Source of the DNA: Anagrus nilaparvatae
Taxonomy: Eukaryota > Arthropoda > Insecta > Hymenoptera > Mymaridae
Assembly: GCA_022575985.1 (NCBI GenBank)
Contig: JAKSXM010000007.1
Coordinates: 7,256,501-7,320,500, forward strand
Length of the DNA: 64,000 bases
Direction of reading: 5' to 3'
Shown: piece by piece, positions 46,981-58,753 of the stretch
Layout: the number at the start of each line of letters is the position of its first letter
How positions within the stretch are numbered: position 1 is the stretch's first letter
Translations under genes and position numbers: made by a program
The notes under the pieces: model-generated
Database searches by the model: none
Told to the model about the DNA's origin: nothing
What the model saw: the letters and a program-made list of their open reading frames with translations, nothing else

Positions 46981-49650
46981 CCCCTATGAAAAAAATCTTT
47001 GATCTGCGCAGATCTGTAATTTTTATTTTTTAGATCTGTACAGATCTGTATTTTGCCACTTTCTGCGCATATCTGTACAGATCTGTAAAATTAAAAAATT
47101 GGCTATTCATGGTACATAGGGAATTCATGGAACGCAGTTCTATAAAAAAAATGGTTTATGATAAGGGATTTTATGAATTTCCATCCTGTAAAGAAAAGTT
47201 TCAGAGCTTTTAATAACAAATTTTAAAAACGCCTAATTTGATTATTCTTAATATTTCATCGACTTATCACGAGTTATCATAAACTGTATTACTTATAAAT
47301 ATATCCAATATTAAAAAGGTACCCAAATTATACAAAAAAACGCTGCCAAGTAATTGGCACTATGGTTCCTCATTAATAATAGCAAATTGTTTTTAATGGT
47401 CTCTTTTACCTAGTAAAAACAATAATTCTAGATATTAGTACTATTAGAAAAAAATTAAGTACTACGTCCAAAAAGAAAAAAAATATTGCTGTTTTTTTTA
47501 TTTTGTTTATGCAAAAAATTTTGAGAAAAAAATTTTCAAAAAATTGAATATCAGATACGAGATATATATATCAATAATGCTTTAAAAAAAGATAATTAAG
47601 GTATTTCTGGAGGAAAATTAGCTCCATTTTCACCTCTTTCACATCCTAAATATTTAAATTTAATAAAAACTTTGCTTATTAATTTCAAAGTTTCCACACG
47701 CAAAATAAAAAATGAAAAGTAAAAAAAGGGTGTTAAGAAACTACTGGTGATGAATTCGCCGTTTTTTAACCCTTTTTATCATCTTAATATTTAATACTTA
47801 TAAAAACTTTATTTTTTAATTTTAAAATGTCTATACGGGTTTTTTGAGTCGTAGAATTCAAATATGATATTAGAAATGTCATTCAATGCATTGCTGGGGG
47901 TAAATTAACCTCTTTCAGTTCTTATATAACCTCCTTATTATAATATTAAATGAAATGTATGGTTAAAATCTGGTTTATCCTATTCTAAAAAGGAGTTGTT
48001 GCTATGTACATTGTTGTACATTGTTATCGCAATAAAAGCGTTTTGATTGGCTACTAATACAGACTCATAAAAATTGTTGTCTATTTATGTATGATTCATA
48101 GTATGTATTACTAATGTTTATTTATTGCAGAAAAAATATATACATACCTAAATATAATTATTTTTTTTATTGACAAAAATTAAAATACATGTTTTGTTGA
48201 TTAGTCGAAAGTTGATATTCCAAAAAAAGTATATATTATAGGGTTATATTATTTTTTTTTATCATTATTATACAAATTCCATTGTTAATATAGTTTAATT
48301 TTAATTATTTTATTGTTTATATTATGTTTTTATTATTTTTGAGATTAGTTATAGTATGTCGAGTAATTGATATAAAAAAAAATTTAAAGTAAGAATAAAT
48401 TTTGGTATTCAAGAAAATAATTAAGGTTGAAAGTTTTGAATCATTTTATTAGTTTTATTTAAAAAGACATTATCAGTTACCAAAAGAAAATATAAAATTA
48501 AGAAATAAAAATTTTTCAAGTATTTTTAAGAATTAATATTTGGAGAAATAGAGGTGAAAAAATAGCAAATTCACCCCTAAGCAATGCGTTAAATTTCGGA
48601 CATCATATTTGAATTCTATGACCAAAAAACATTATAAAATTAAAAAATATAGTTTTCTTAAATATTAAATTTGGGGTGAAAATGGAGCTAATTTACCTAC
48701 AGAAATACCTTATTTACCTTTTTTTAAGGCATTATTGAATTTTGTGGCGCAAATAGCCCTTAAAGACATTTTAAAATTCAAGTGGATTTATTGTCTATTC
48801 AGTAAATGCCAATAGCAATATAGTGGAACCTTTCAAAAACAATATCAAATATAGAATTATTTACACATAACTAAAAAATACTATAAAATTAATGACTGAA
48901 GAAGACGTTTTTAATTTTCAGCAAAGCCAAAATTAATGAAAATTTTTCATATCTGAGTTATATAAAAAAATTAAAACCAATGATTTTACAGACAAAATTA
49001 CAATAAATGATGGTAGTCAATGTTATGCTTCGATCAAATATTATTTTTAATATAGCAATGATCTATGAAGCATTTTATAATTATGAGATTGTAGAAGACA
49101 GGCGAATTATAATTCAAAAGTTCAGTTTATTAGTTTCAAATATTTTACCAGATGAAAAAAGTAATGTTTTAAATATTTTTAAAATTGCAGATATTAGCTC
49201 AATTACTAATGTTTTTCTAAATAATAATTATTTATTCAATGTTTTTATGTAAAAATATATTGTATCTGATTATTTTTACTCGTGAATTAAATTTAAATAG
49301 CATTATTTCTTTATGTATTTATAGATTTTTTTGTTACTGTTTTTTTTAAATTTAAATCTAGCATAAAAAATATTTATAAAATTTATAAAAAAAATATTTT
49401 CTTTTTAACATAAAAGTGCAAACATAATCGTTTTTCTTTACAGGATGGAAATTCATTAAATCCCTTATAATAAACCATTTTTTTATAGGATTGCGTTCCA
49501 TGAATTCTCTATGTACCGTGGATAGCCAATTTTTTAATTTTACAGATCTGTACAGATATGCGCAGAAAGTGGCAAAATACAGATCTGTACAGATCTGAAA
49601 AATGAAAGTTACAGGTCTGCGCAGATCAAAGATTTTTTTTCATAGGGAAC
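46981..49650. mobile_element. 2.7 kb element with 220-bp TIRs
   Basis: The terminal arms 46981-47203 and 49437-49650 are reverse complements containing repeated ACAGATCTGTAC and CTGCGCAGATC palindromes. Inside, a second inverted pair (about 47573-47990 and 48480-48740, sharing GGTATTTCTG and TAGCTCCATTTTCACC) forms a nested structure. No transposase recognised. An 81-codon frame is described separately. Confidence 0.7.
49007..49252 (+). CDS. 81-aa open frame inside the 2.7 kb element, unknown
   Basis: Lies outside the nested inverted repeats, between them and the right terminal repeat. Composition is more protein-like than usual for this window (for example DRRIIIQKFSLLVSNILPDEK). No motif or family is recognised. 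It may be a captured or residual fragment, or chance. Confidence 0.2.
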   Translation: MMVVNVMLRSNIIFNIAMIYEAFYNYEIVEDRRIIIQKFSLLVSNILPDEKSNVLNIFKIADISSITNVFLNNNYLFNVFM

Positions 49651-49856
49651 CGATTATAAAGGTAAGAAATAAGCTATTTTTTTCTATAGAACCTAAATTT
49701 AACAATGCCGAACAAATTCTATAGTTACTAAGAGCTTTTTTGCTGATTTGTTTGTATTAGAAAATACGATTTTCGGTATGAATTTAAACTGGTCAGCATG
49801 CGTTCAGATATGCCATAAATGAAAAAAAATAATCGAAAACCAAACGCACTTACAAG

Positions 49857-50460
49857 GGGAAAATACTTCCGTTTGGTTTCATTGTTTCCGTATAAGTACC
49901 ATCTTTTAACTCCCGTCAGCCGCAATGCTCCATCACCTATTCTCACAGCGCTATAGGAAATAAACCAAATGCCCATTTTTGGACCAATATGGCCAATTTT
50001 TAAATTGCTGCCAAAATTGCAATTTTCAATAAAAATAAGCCTTGTAGGTCTCAAAAGTTTTGTACAAGTTTCATGCTTCCAAAAATTTTTACTCGTTCTT
50101 TTAGCTTTAGATGTTTCTGAGATATGACTTCACAGTTAGTGATAAAATATGATTTTTTTTTAAAAATTGAGACTCTGTCTTTAAATTATCATATCTCCTA
50201 AATTAGTAATCAAAAAGAAACGAGTAAAACATTATTCAAAACTTAGAGCTAATACAAAATTTTTGAGACCTACAAGACCTATTTTTATTGAAAATTGCAA
50301 TTTTTGCAGCAATTTAAAAATTGGTCATTTTGGTCCAAAAATGGACATTTGGTTTATTGCCTATAGTGCTGTGAGAATAGGTGATGGAGCATTGCGGCTA
50401 ACGGGAGTTAAAAGATGGTACTTATACGGAAAAAATGAAACCAACCGGAAGTATTTTGGT
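49857..50460. mobile_element. 600-bp palindrome
   Basis: Arms centred near 50158. The arms share GAGACCTACAAG, TTGCAATTTT, GGTGATGGAGCATTGCGGC and GATGGTACTTATACGG in opposite orientation. Mirror-image frames on the two strands (49728-50054 minus, 50263-50463 plus) encode the same peptide type and are by-products of the palindrome. Confidence 0.75.
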
Positions 50461-50499
50461 TAATTTGCGAGGTTACAGCATCATTTTGAAAATTGTCTA

Positions 50500-51529
50500 A
50501 AAATCCTATTTTATAACATTGAGCCCTGCATTTCTAAGCCCAGAAGGCGCGTTGGAATAAACGGAGGGTATCTTGGGCGTTTTTTCCTCGGTTTTTTTAA
50601 CATATTAAAGTCATCCATAACAATAGATTGTAATTTGGCGACCCAAATGTTCCGGTCTCCCCTTGTTAGAGTGGATAGAAAAAGCAGGAAAACTAGATAC
50701 TTTTGCAAATTTTCTGGATGAAAAATAAATCATTAAATACTGGTCAGATTTTTAATATTATAAGTAATACAATAACTTGACTATTTAAATTAAAAAATTC
50801 CGGAATATATTTTAACCAGATTTTTGGATTTTTTGATCGAGAAATTTTACAAGAGCACCCTTTGCATGGAAATTTTAGAAAATTGCTGAAAGGTTGGACA
50901 AAAAAAAAAGAAAATAAAATGTTATAAATATTTTTTGCGTAGCACCCAATAGTAGCAACGATATTTTACACAAATATCGAATATGGTAATGAAATTGATT
51001 GGGATTTTTTAAAGAATAATTTTGTTAATTCAATTTGTGCTACCGACCAGTTCTTACTAAATTAGCTAAATTAATCAAAACTGAAGATCAAATTGATAAT
51101 TGAAGCTTGATTGACGTGATTGACGGAAAAAAAATAAAAGCTTTTCCGTTTTTATTGTAAGTAAAGCTATGATTTAGTATAAATATACTTTCTATATTTT
51201 TATATATAAATTATTTTCGATTTATTTAATTTATGCCACGCTTTTTACAAAAATTGCTATAAGAAAATTGATATAAGATAAATTATGTATTTTTATTCAT
51301 ATACGCAATAAAATACTTTTAAGAATATTGCGCAAGTACTTTCTTAGTCAGTCCTTACAAACAGGCCAGCCATGAATATTTAACTGTTATTTTGACATTT
51401 TCAACTAAAAAATTTAGAAGCTCAGAAAACGATATTAAAGTGAAGGTTGAATATTTTTAATAAAAATTTTAATTTGTCTTCTTATAAATAAAATAAATAT
51501 TTATTTAATTAAATTCTAATAATGAAAAA
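50500..51529. other. Upstream of the odorant receptor
   Basis: A less AT-rich patch at 50515-50710 resembles degraded mobile DNA. On the plus strand it has TTTGGCGACCCAAATG, similar to a retroelement primer-binding region, but no LTR was found. At 51025-51110 is a copy of a segment also at 46880-46965. The promoter of the receptor should lie in the last few hundred bases. Confidence 0.35.
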
Positions 51530-54500
51530 ATGGCCAATAATTATTATTATTTGGATAATTACTTTAAATTAACGAAGTTTCATTTTCTTGCTATTGGATT
51601 ATGGCCATATCAGACCAACAAGTTTAATAAATTCTTAAGGTATCTTTGGGCTATCCAGAATTTTATTGGCGTACTTTTACTTGTAAGTATTGAATTTTAT
51701 TATTTTTATATTTTCCTTAGTACTTAAGGAAGCAGCTTGTTTTTTTGAAAAAAGACACTACCGCATGTTAAAAGTAGCGGAGAATTTTTAATTTCTCTCA
51801 GTTTCAGTTTAATTATTATTCAAGTAAGTCATGTTTTCGGTTTAATTACATGGGTTATATATGAATATTAAGTGTGATTTTCGTACTGATGAAGCTTGGT
51901 CACACTTTTGAAAACTAAAATAACCCATTTTTGCAAAATTTTTCGTAATTTTTATAATTTCAATTTTTATTTTTTTTATAATTTTCATTTTTTCTAAATT
52001 TAAAATCAAAGTTTCAATAAAAAAATCATTTTGATGAATAAAAAACTACGTTAATTCAAATAGATATAGATATCCACGTTTCAAAATGTGAGTTTATAGT
52101 TATAAATCGAAAAGATTTATTATTGGTCCAACAAGGTCGAAAAAAAAAAATTTTATTATCGAATTTTTATTATAACTTTTTATACTAAAACAAGCACATG
52201 TTCCCAGGTAATCAAATGTTTTGAAATAACAGATCAAGTAAATCTTGTTATGGAATCAATGACGATAATTCTTGTTGGATTAATCACTACAGCTGAATTT
52301 TGGCACACTCTCTTGAATAAAAATCAGGTATTTAAATTTTGTTTTTAAATTAATACCAAAACTACTGTAAAATATCCTATCATAATAGTTTCGAGTACAG
52401 AATTTTTTTTGATTTAGACATTTAAAATAATTAAAAACAATTTTAGAGATCTCCGGAGATCTCAGGATAAATAGTCGGGTCTGTCAGCCAAAACTCGATC
52501 GTAATGACTGTAAAAAATTTTATGCTAGATACCAGCAAAGACGAATAGAGCGAAGCTACTCATTTTAGAAAAAAGTCTCAGTAACTTTTTAATTTTGGAT
52601 TTTTCAACAGTTTGATTGGATTGATTTCAATATTAATGTGTAAGTAAGACGTAAAAATATATGTTTAGATTCGCCAAAAATCCATTCCTTTTTTAGCAAC
52701 TTCTTTATTTGTTTACTGAATAGCCTCAACCAAATTTTTTTTTTTTTGAAATCTTTGTTATTACGTGTTTTTTTCGAAATTTATCAATAGAAAAAATTTT
52801 TGCTCAAATCTAATACCCCCCAATTCATTTAACTACTAAATTAATATTATACTCAAGTTATAATGAGGTTTGAGGGTGTCCGAATTCAACAATCAGAATT
52901 AGAAAAGGTTTTATCGAAAACGCTTCGCTAAAGTTAACTTTAATGGTCAAAGTTATCTTTATCAGTTGGGGACGTAACATATACATTGCGAGTAAAGCAC
53001 CTTACATACTATCGATTGAAAAATAATTAATATCTTTATATTTTTTAAAGAAATAAGGTAAGCGTAGGAGTTATTAAATACAGAATACCATCAGGACAAA
53101 CAAATTTATGAATTTAAATTAGGATTGATTATAACAGAAAAAGTGATAAATTGCATATCATTAATGATAATTATTAATATAGTTACAATGAAAAAAAATT
53201 CTGGTTGGTAGAACTAGAATTTTTCTTTGGTTTATAAAAAAAAGATCTATATTTTCAATAATGCCACGTGCCTCTGTAGAGACGTTAATTGCAAATCAGG
53301 TGAATTTTTCGTAAATACAATTATTCGGTAACTATAATTATGTATATTATCTTGGTTTTTTGTTTAAGAAAACGTGTGGATTAATGGTTGAAATAAGAAA
53401 TTCGATACCGTTTTAAAATTAATTCTTATCAAAATTTTTGCTTTTTACCAGAAAATAAAATGAACATTTCATTAAAATTTTATTATTTATTTATTAGTTA
53501 AAATCAATCTTGGATGAAATGAATGAGCATTGGTTAAGTTTTCAAGATGATTCTATGTCAAAATTTATATTCTCAAAAAGCGCTGAACTAGGAAAATTAA
53601 TGACGGTTGGATACTTAGGTGAGTACAAATCATTAAATTCTATATAATTAAAAAAAATTTATCATACATTTAAATAAGGAAATAAATTTTAGTTATGATT
53701 TGGAGTTGCACGACTATATTTTTAATAACCCCAATGATTTCGCCGATATTGGATTTTATTTATCCTTTAAGTGAACCCAGAAAAAAGATTCCAATGTATG
53801 TAGCAGAATATTTTGTAGACCAAGATGAATACTTTTATGAAATATATATTGCTGCAATTATTTTTACAATATTGACAATTTATATCATTGGTGGCATAGA
53901 CTGTCTTCTTGCAAATGTATCTCAACACTGTGAAGGGTTATTAAAAGTTTTAGGGTAATGTAATTCCTTTTGTCAATCATAATTAGATTTTTAATTATGA
54001 GAAAAAAGTATAATTATAATTATAAATTATAAGCTGTAACTCTCTCGTTCCACAATAGTGCGGGCATTATTAAATAGCAGAGCATATCAGATAATAGCCA
54101 CTGTATACACTCGTGAATGCTGACACTGTGTAGGCAGATTTTTTTTTTTTAAACAAAACACTAATTAGCACGTAAGGAATGGGCCCCAGGGATGCATAAC
54201 ATGGTCAGGGGACTTTAATGGACTGTTGGGGTAAAAAATGGGTCGAGAATGATAAAAAAAATACCAACGGATAGAATCAATTTCGTCCCTAGGAATCAAT
54301 TTGTATATCAGGATTTCATTTTTACTCGATTAGGTCCAATGGGCCTCCAGATAGTCGAATATATCTGGATAGTTTTTATCCTAATAAACTTGACAGATTT
54401 TTTACCCCTATATTCCATTTGCATCCTTGGGATTCTATTTACACATCAGGACTTCATTTTTTTCCGATTGGGTCCAATAGGCCCCTAAGGGTTATTTTGT

Positions 54501-57037
54501 TCCTCTGAGTAGAGAATAATTCCCCAGACCATGTTATGCACCCATAGGGCCCATTTCTTTCTTGGTAATTAATGTTTTGTTTAAAAAAAAAAATTTTTGT
54601 ATACAGTGTCTGAGTTACGTGAAAAACTGTATACAGGGCTGTATGCAGGGATGTATACAGTTACTGTCTAAACGACTGTACAGTATACAGTGGCTATACA
54701 GTCCTGTATACAGTTTTTCACAGAATACAGATACTATAATATATACAGAATTTTTTTTTTTACTAGGTAGCTTATTATTGGGTCCGGCACTTCGCCACTC
54801 CAAAAGCAAATTGGAGCTGTGAAACGGCGATTTTTATAACTTCAGGTCCGGCTTGAATTAAAAATAAGTAAAAACTTTGCCAAAGTTTTGCATAAAATAT
54901 AATAATTAACATTAAAAACATTTTATAATTAAAATAACTATTTAAAATATCTATTTTAATCAAATTTTTAAAATGTAGGATAGATTAATATTGTTTATGT
55001 TTTCAATTCAAGCCAGATCTAAAGTTATAAAATTCGCTGTTTTACAGCTCCAATTTTCTTTTGGAGTGGGTAAGGGCCGGACTCATTATCACAATTTTTT
55101 ATTCTATTTATTATTTGGTGACTTTCCGGATTCAAATTCACTGATTAAATAATTCTAAATATTTTTATGAACATGTTATCAAAAACATAATGTGAATGAA
55201 TATAATATAAAAAATGACAAGGGGTGTGTGGAAAGAGCAAGGGTCCAGCTAATTTATATCAATAATTTTAGGAATTAACTTTTCCTGCAGGTACCATTTT
55301 AAAGAAACTTTACTAAATTCAATATCAGAAGATGCAAGATACGAAAAACTAATTGACTGCGTCATAGAACATCAGAAAGTTATTGAGTATGGTATTTTTT
55401 AATTTATAAATAATAAATTGGTTTCTAATTTTAAAGATAACTACTTAATCATTTTTTATAGCTTTACTGAAAAAAAATTTAATAAGTATTTCGAAAAAGT
55501 AATTGGAATTTTATTTTTTCTAACTTGCATAATGATGAGTATTTGTGGCGTAGCTGTAAGTTCAAAAATGTATTGATAAAATTACAAAAATGATGTTTAA
55601 AAAATTTAATATTCACAGATGTTTGGAAGAGGTGGGGACCTATTTCAAATATTCAAGTTTACTATTTATTTTATTTGTGTGGCCGTTCATGTATTCTTCT
55701 TTTTCTACCACAGTCAAAGGATTGCCAATGCTAATGAAAAATTTTATTCAATTATGTAATCATATATTTTTAATATTTGCTAAAATTCAATTAATAAAAT
55801 ATTACTTTAAAATATAAATATAGTCAATGCACCAACAATATTAAGTGCATAAAAAAATTTTAAATGCTGCAAAATGGGCGACCATTTATTGTTCAAAAGC
55901 ATTGAAGGCAATCTGGGTCCAAATTCAGAATTTTAAAGAATAGAAAAGTTTTTTTCAAACCAATTATTATAGGTTCCAGAATTTTTTTATTATAGAAAAA
56001 TATTTTTAAGAAATCTGTTCGATTTAGAGTAAGTAAATTTAAGAAGAGCATTTCACAAAAAGAATTAAATAACAAATGAAAAATTTTATTTTTTTAAAAT
56101 CATTTTCCCGAATTTTTATAAAGCTTAATATTTCATAGTTTTGCATTGAAACATACAACCTCAAATTCGGAAAAATTCAATTCTGCGCTTAGTAATTTCT
56201 TAAAATTATAATATTTGGTTAATTGAATATAATTTTTATTCAGATATTTTAAGAATTCTACTTAGCACTTTCTGACTTTTGACTTAGCTATTTTTTAATG
56301 TTATTTTAAATTTTTAATTCTTCACATTGAACCTTGGATACCGGATTTTCTGAATTTGAAAAATTAGCACGGATTGCCATCAATGCTTATGAACAATGAA
56401 TGGCCGCCGTGAAGTGAATTGACTTCTGTAAATCATAAGTTTATTTTTAGTTACTTTAAAAAATTTTCTGAAGGTTTCATCCATTTTCCGATAGTCAGTT
56501 TTCAGTAATTAACGCTGTATCATCGAAACTAAGAATTTTCAAATAAACAAATTTTTGGAAATACTGGATAATGGATTCCGGGATCACTATCCAGTATTTC
56601 CAAAAATCAGAATTTTTAATTTCAAAATTAAGGACTTAAAATAGCAGGTATCTAAGTTTTTGCTTCTTTTATTTAGAATTTCATCGAATTGGAATGAATG
56701 CCCTTTAAAAACCAAAAAGCTAATATTATTCATGATAATGAGAAGCTCGAAACCATTGGAATTTAAATTTTTTCTTTTCAAAGGGAATATGGAAGTTTAC
56801 TGTCAAGTAAGATAAAAATACATTATTATAAACTAGTAGCAAAAACAAAATTTTCGATTACTGTTAAAATAAAAATGTTTGATTATTCGCTGCTAGTTTT
56901 GCAGTAACTTAAAATTTCATTACATTTATTCCTAAAAATATAACTTTTTATACAATTATTTTTAGGCGATGAAAAACGTACTGAGTTATTTTGCTGTTTT
57001 ACGAACGTTAACTCTTATGTCGCAAGCTGTTTTGTAA
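51530..57037 (+). CDS. Odorant receptor (seven-helix insect type), nine exons
   Basis: Exons 51530-51682, 52208-52327, 53498-53618, 53693-53954, 55291-55386, 55462-55555, 55619-55755, 56677-56806, 56966-57037 join in phase to 394 aa, the normal length for insect odorant receptors. The N-terminus carries FLAIGLWPYQ, typical of hymenopteran receptors. The large exon 4 holds two membrane helices with the extracellular loop (YPLSEPRKKIPMYVAEYF). Exons 7-9 show the conserved C-terminal pattern: FFYHSQRIANANEKFY, then KKLILFIMMRSSKP, then MKNVLSYFAVLRT. It acts in antennal neuron membranes as the ligand-tuning subunit of a channel with Orco (family knowledge). All splice sites are GT/AG and no stop interrupts the joined frame, so it looks functional. 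Introns 4 and 7 contain hairpin elements. The ligand is unknown. Confidence 0.9.
54134..54597. mobile_element. TIR element in odorant receptor intron 4
   Basis: Arms of about 75 bp at 54134-54212 and 54515-54597, sharing TTTAAACAAAACA, AATGGGCCC and GCATAACATGGTC. Inside are two direct repeats about 138 bp apart (54300-54350 and 54438-54488), each with TCAGGA-TTCATTTTT and GGTCCAATGGGCC-like text. Confidence 0.65.
54598..54762. mobile_element. CTGTATAC-rich hairpin
   Basis: TATACAGTGTCTG and GTGAAAAACTGTATACAGG pair with CCTGTATACAGTTTTTCAC and inverted ends. It directly adjoins the elements on both sides in odorant receptor intron 4. Confidence 0.6.
54772..55092. mobile_element. TIR element of about 320 bp
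   Basis: Arms 54772-54870 and 54998-55092 share GGGTCCGGC, CACTCCAAAAG, AATTGGAGCTGT and TATAACTT in opposite orientation. No coding sequence. Confidence 0.65.
55873..56412. mobile_element. 540-bp TIR element in odorant receptor intron 7
   Basis: Left GGGCGACCATTTATTGTTCA and GCATTGAAGGCAAT pair with right ATTGCCATCAATGC and TGAACAATGAATGGCCGCC. Diverged arms suggest an old insertion. The adjacent hairpin at about 56547-56607 (TTTTGGAAATACTGGATA and its complement) is separate. Confidence 0.55.
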
Positions 57038-58753
57038 TCTCAAGTTTTATACAGTTATGATTTGATGTGCTTGAAATTTTAAGCAATATCAAAAATTTGC
57101 TTATAATTAAAAATTTTAAGCTACATTGGTTGTTAATAATTATTTATCTAAGAGGTAAAAAAGAAACTTGAAATGCCTGAAGAGTGAAGAATTTAAAAAT
57201 GCATCTAACCATGTATATTAAAGTAGAAAATAACTTAGGCTTAGGTTATTCAATAGAATAACGGAAAAATTTAGAAAGGACAACAATAATAAGACAAAAA
57301 TATTAAACTATGACTTTACTGCACAAATAAAACAAAGATAATTATTTTTATATAACACCTATACCTGTAAAATATACAATCAAATATGAGTTAAAAAATA
57401 TATGTTTGGCAGAATTTAATAACTTCTGGCAGTCCTTCAGAATTCAGAACCGCTGATATGCAATCGTTGCATTTTGACGAAATTAAAAAAAAATGAATCT
57501 CATTTTCATAAAGGGTCAACAACTTTTTGAAATAAAAATTTTAAGAAAAAAAAATTTGTATATTCTTACTTCCATTGGTAGAAACGACTATGTCTTGTGA
57601 CACTATTTTTGCAAAAAAAAAAGGAAAATGAACGATATAAACAAATTTTCTTTGATTTTACGAATATTTACGAGTGTAAAAATATAATTTTTAATATTTC
57701 TTAAAAAAATTAAATCATAAATTGAAAAAAAACTGAAAAAAAATCCGGTTGCCGTTTTTGGAATTCTAGTAGTGGCTGCCAGAATTTATGTTTTCTTTTA
57801 AGGTCTTACGTACGTCCGAATCAAAATGCAAAAAAAAGCTAAAACTTAGAGAAAGTGAAGTAAATATAATTTAATTTTACACGTATTTTTTTTTTTTTAT
57901 AATTGACCGCACAGTTTTTGAGTAAATAAATAAACAAACAAAAAATTAACACAGGCTCTTATGGGGAATTTAAAAAAACGAAAAAAAAGCATTTAAAATA
58001 CAAAACTTAGATATTTTTCTTTATGAGTTGATAAATAATGTCCTAATAAATAAAAAGAGACCTTAAAATTTACAATCGACCGTCATTTTTTATGATTTTA
58101 CTTAAAAAAATGTATAAAAAATAAACGTTTATTCTGCTATTGAGGTAGAGTCATTTATTATATTTTTTATATTTTTTTATTTATTTGTAAATAATTAAAT
58201 AATATTATTTAAATAATAAATAATTTATTTAATGCCAAAATTAAGTTAATAAAATTCATTTTTAAGCTTTGAATAGTAATAATTAAGTAATATTGAAAAA
58301 ACTTTTTTATTTATTTGAAGTTGCAATCCTTACTTTTATACGTGGGTAAGACAAAGATGCCGATAGGTAAAATTCCTGACGTACGTAAGACCTTAAATGG
58401 TTGACAATGACATAAAACCTAAGGGAAAGTTTAAAAAAAATTTTTTTCTTTTCTCTCAAAAAATTTATTTTTAAAGTTGCTGCGTTGTTCACATTTTAAA
58501 TGAACGAAACTCATTTTTTTAAATTTTCTTTATGTTTGAAGCCATTTTCAATCTTGTTTATCTTTCAAATGCAAACTTGCTTTTTAATGGGTAAACCAAT
58601 AATTTACTTTGATATTACTAATTAATAATACTAATTAATTTACAAATTCAGATACTCAAACTAACTTAACTTATAATAATAGCTTGTATGCATATATACT
58701 TTTATTTATTTTTATACTGTTACACTTTGCTATTTTACTTAAACAATTATTTA
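57038..58753. other. Intergenic, AT-rich; possible TIR element
   Basis: No gene recognised. AATAAA at 57326 could end the odorant receptor transcript. A 20-bp inverted pair, TTTAAGGTCTTACGTACGTC near 57797 and GACGTACGTAAGACCTTAAA at 58379-58398, bounds about 600 bp and could be a MITE. Confidence 0.4.

Noticed and set aside
49728..50463. Mirror-image frames with a shared peptide (RPTRxIFIENCNF)
   Set aside because: Also forced by a palindrome; no independent coding evidence.
50610..50660. LTR retroelement primer-binding site (TTTGGCGACCC)
   Set aside because: No LTR pair or gag/pol frame is present nearby; a short match only.
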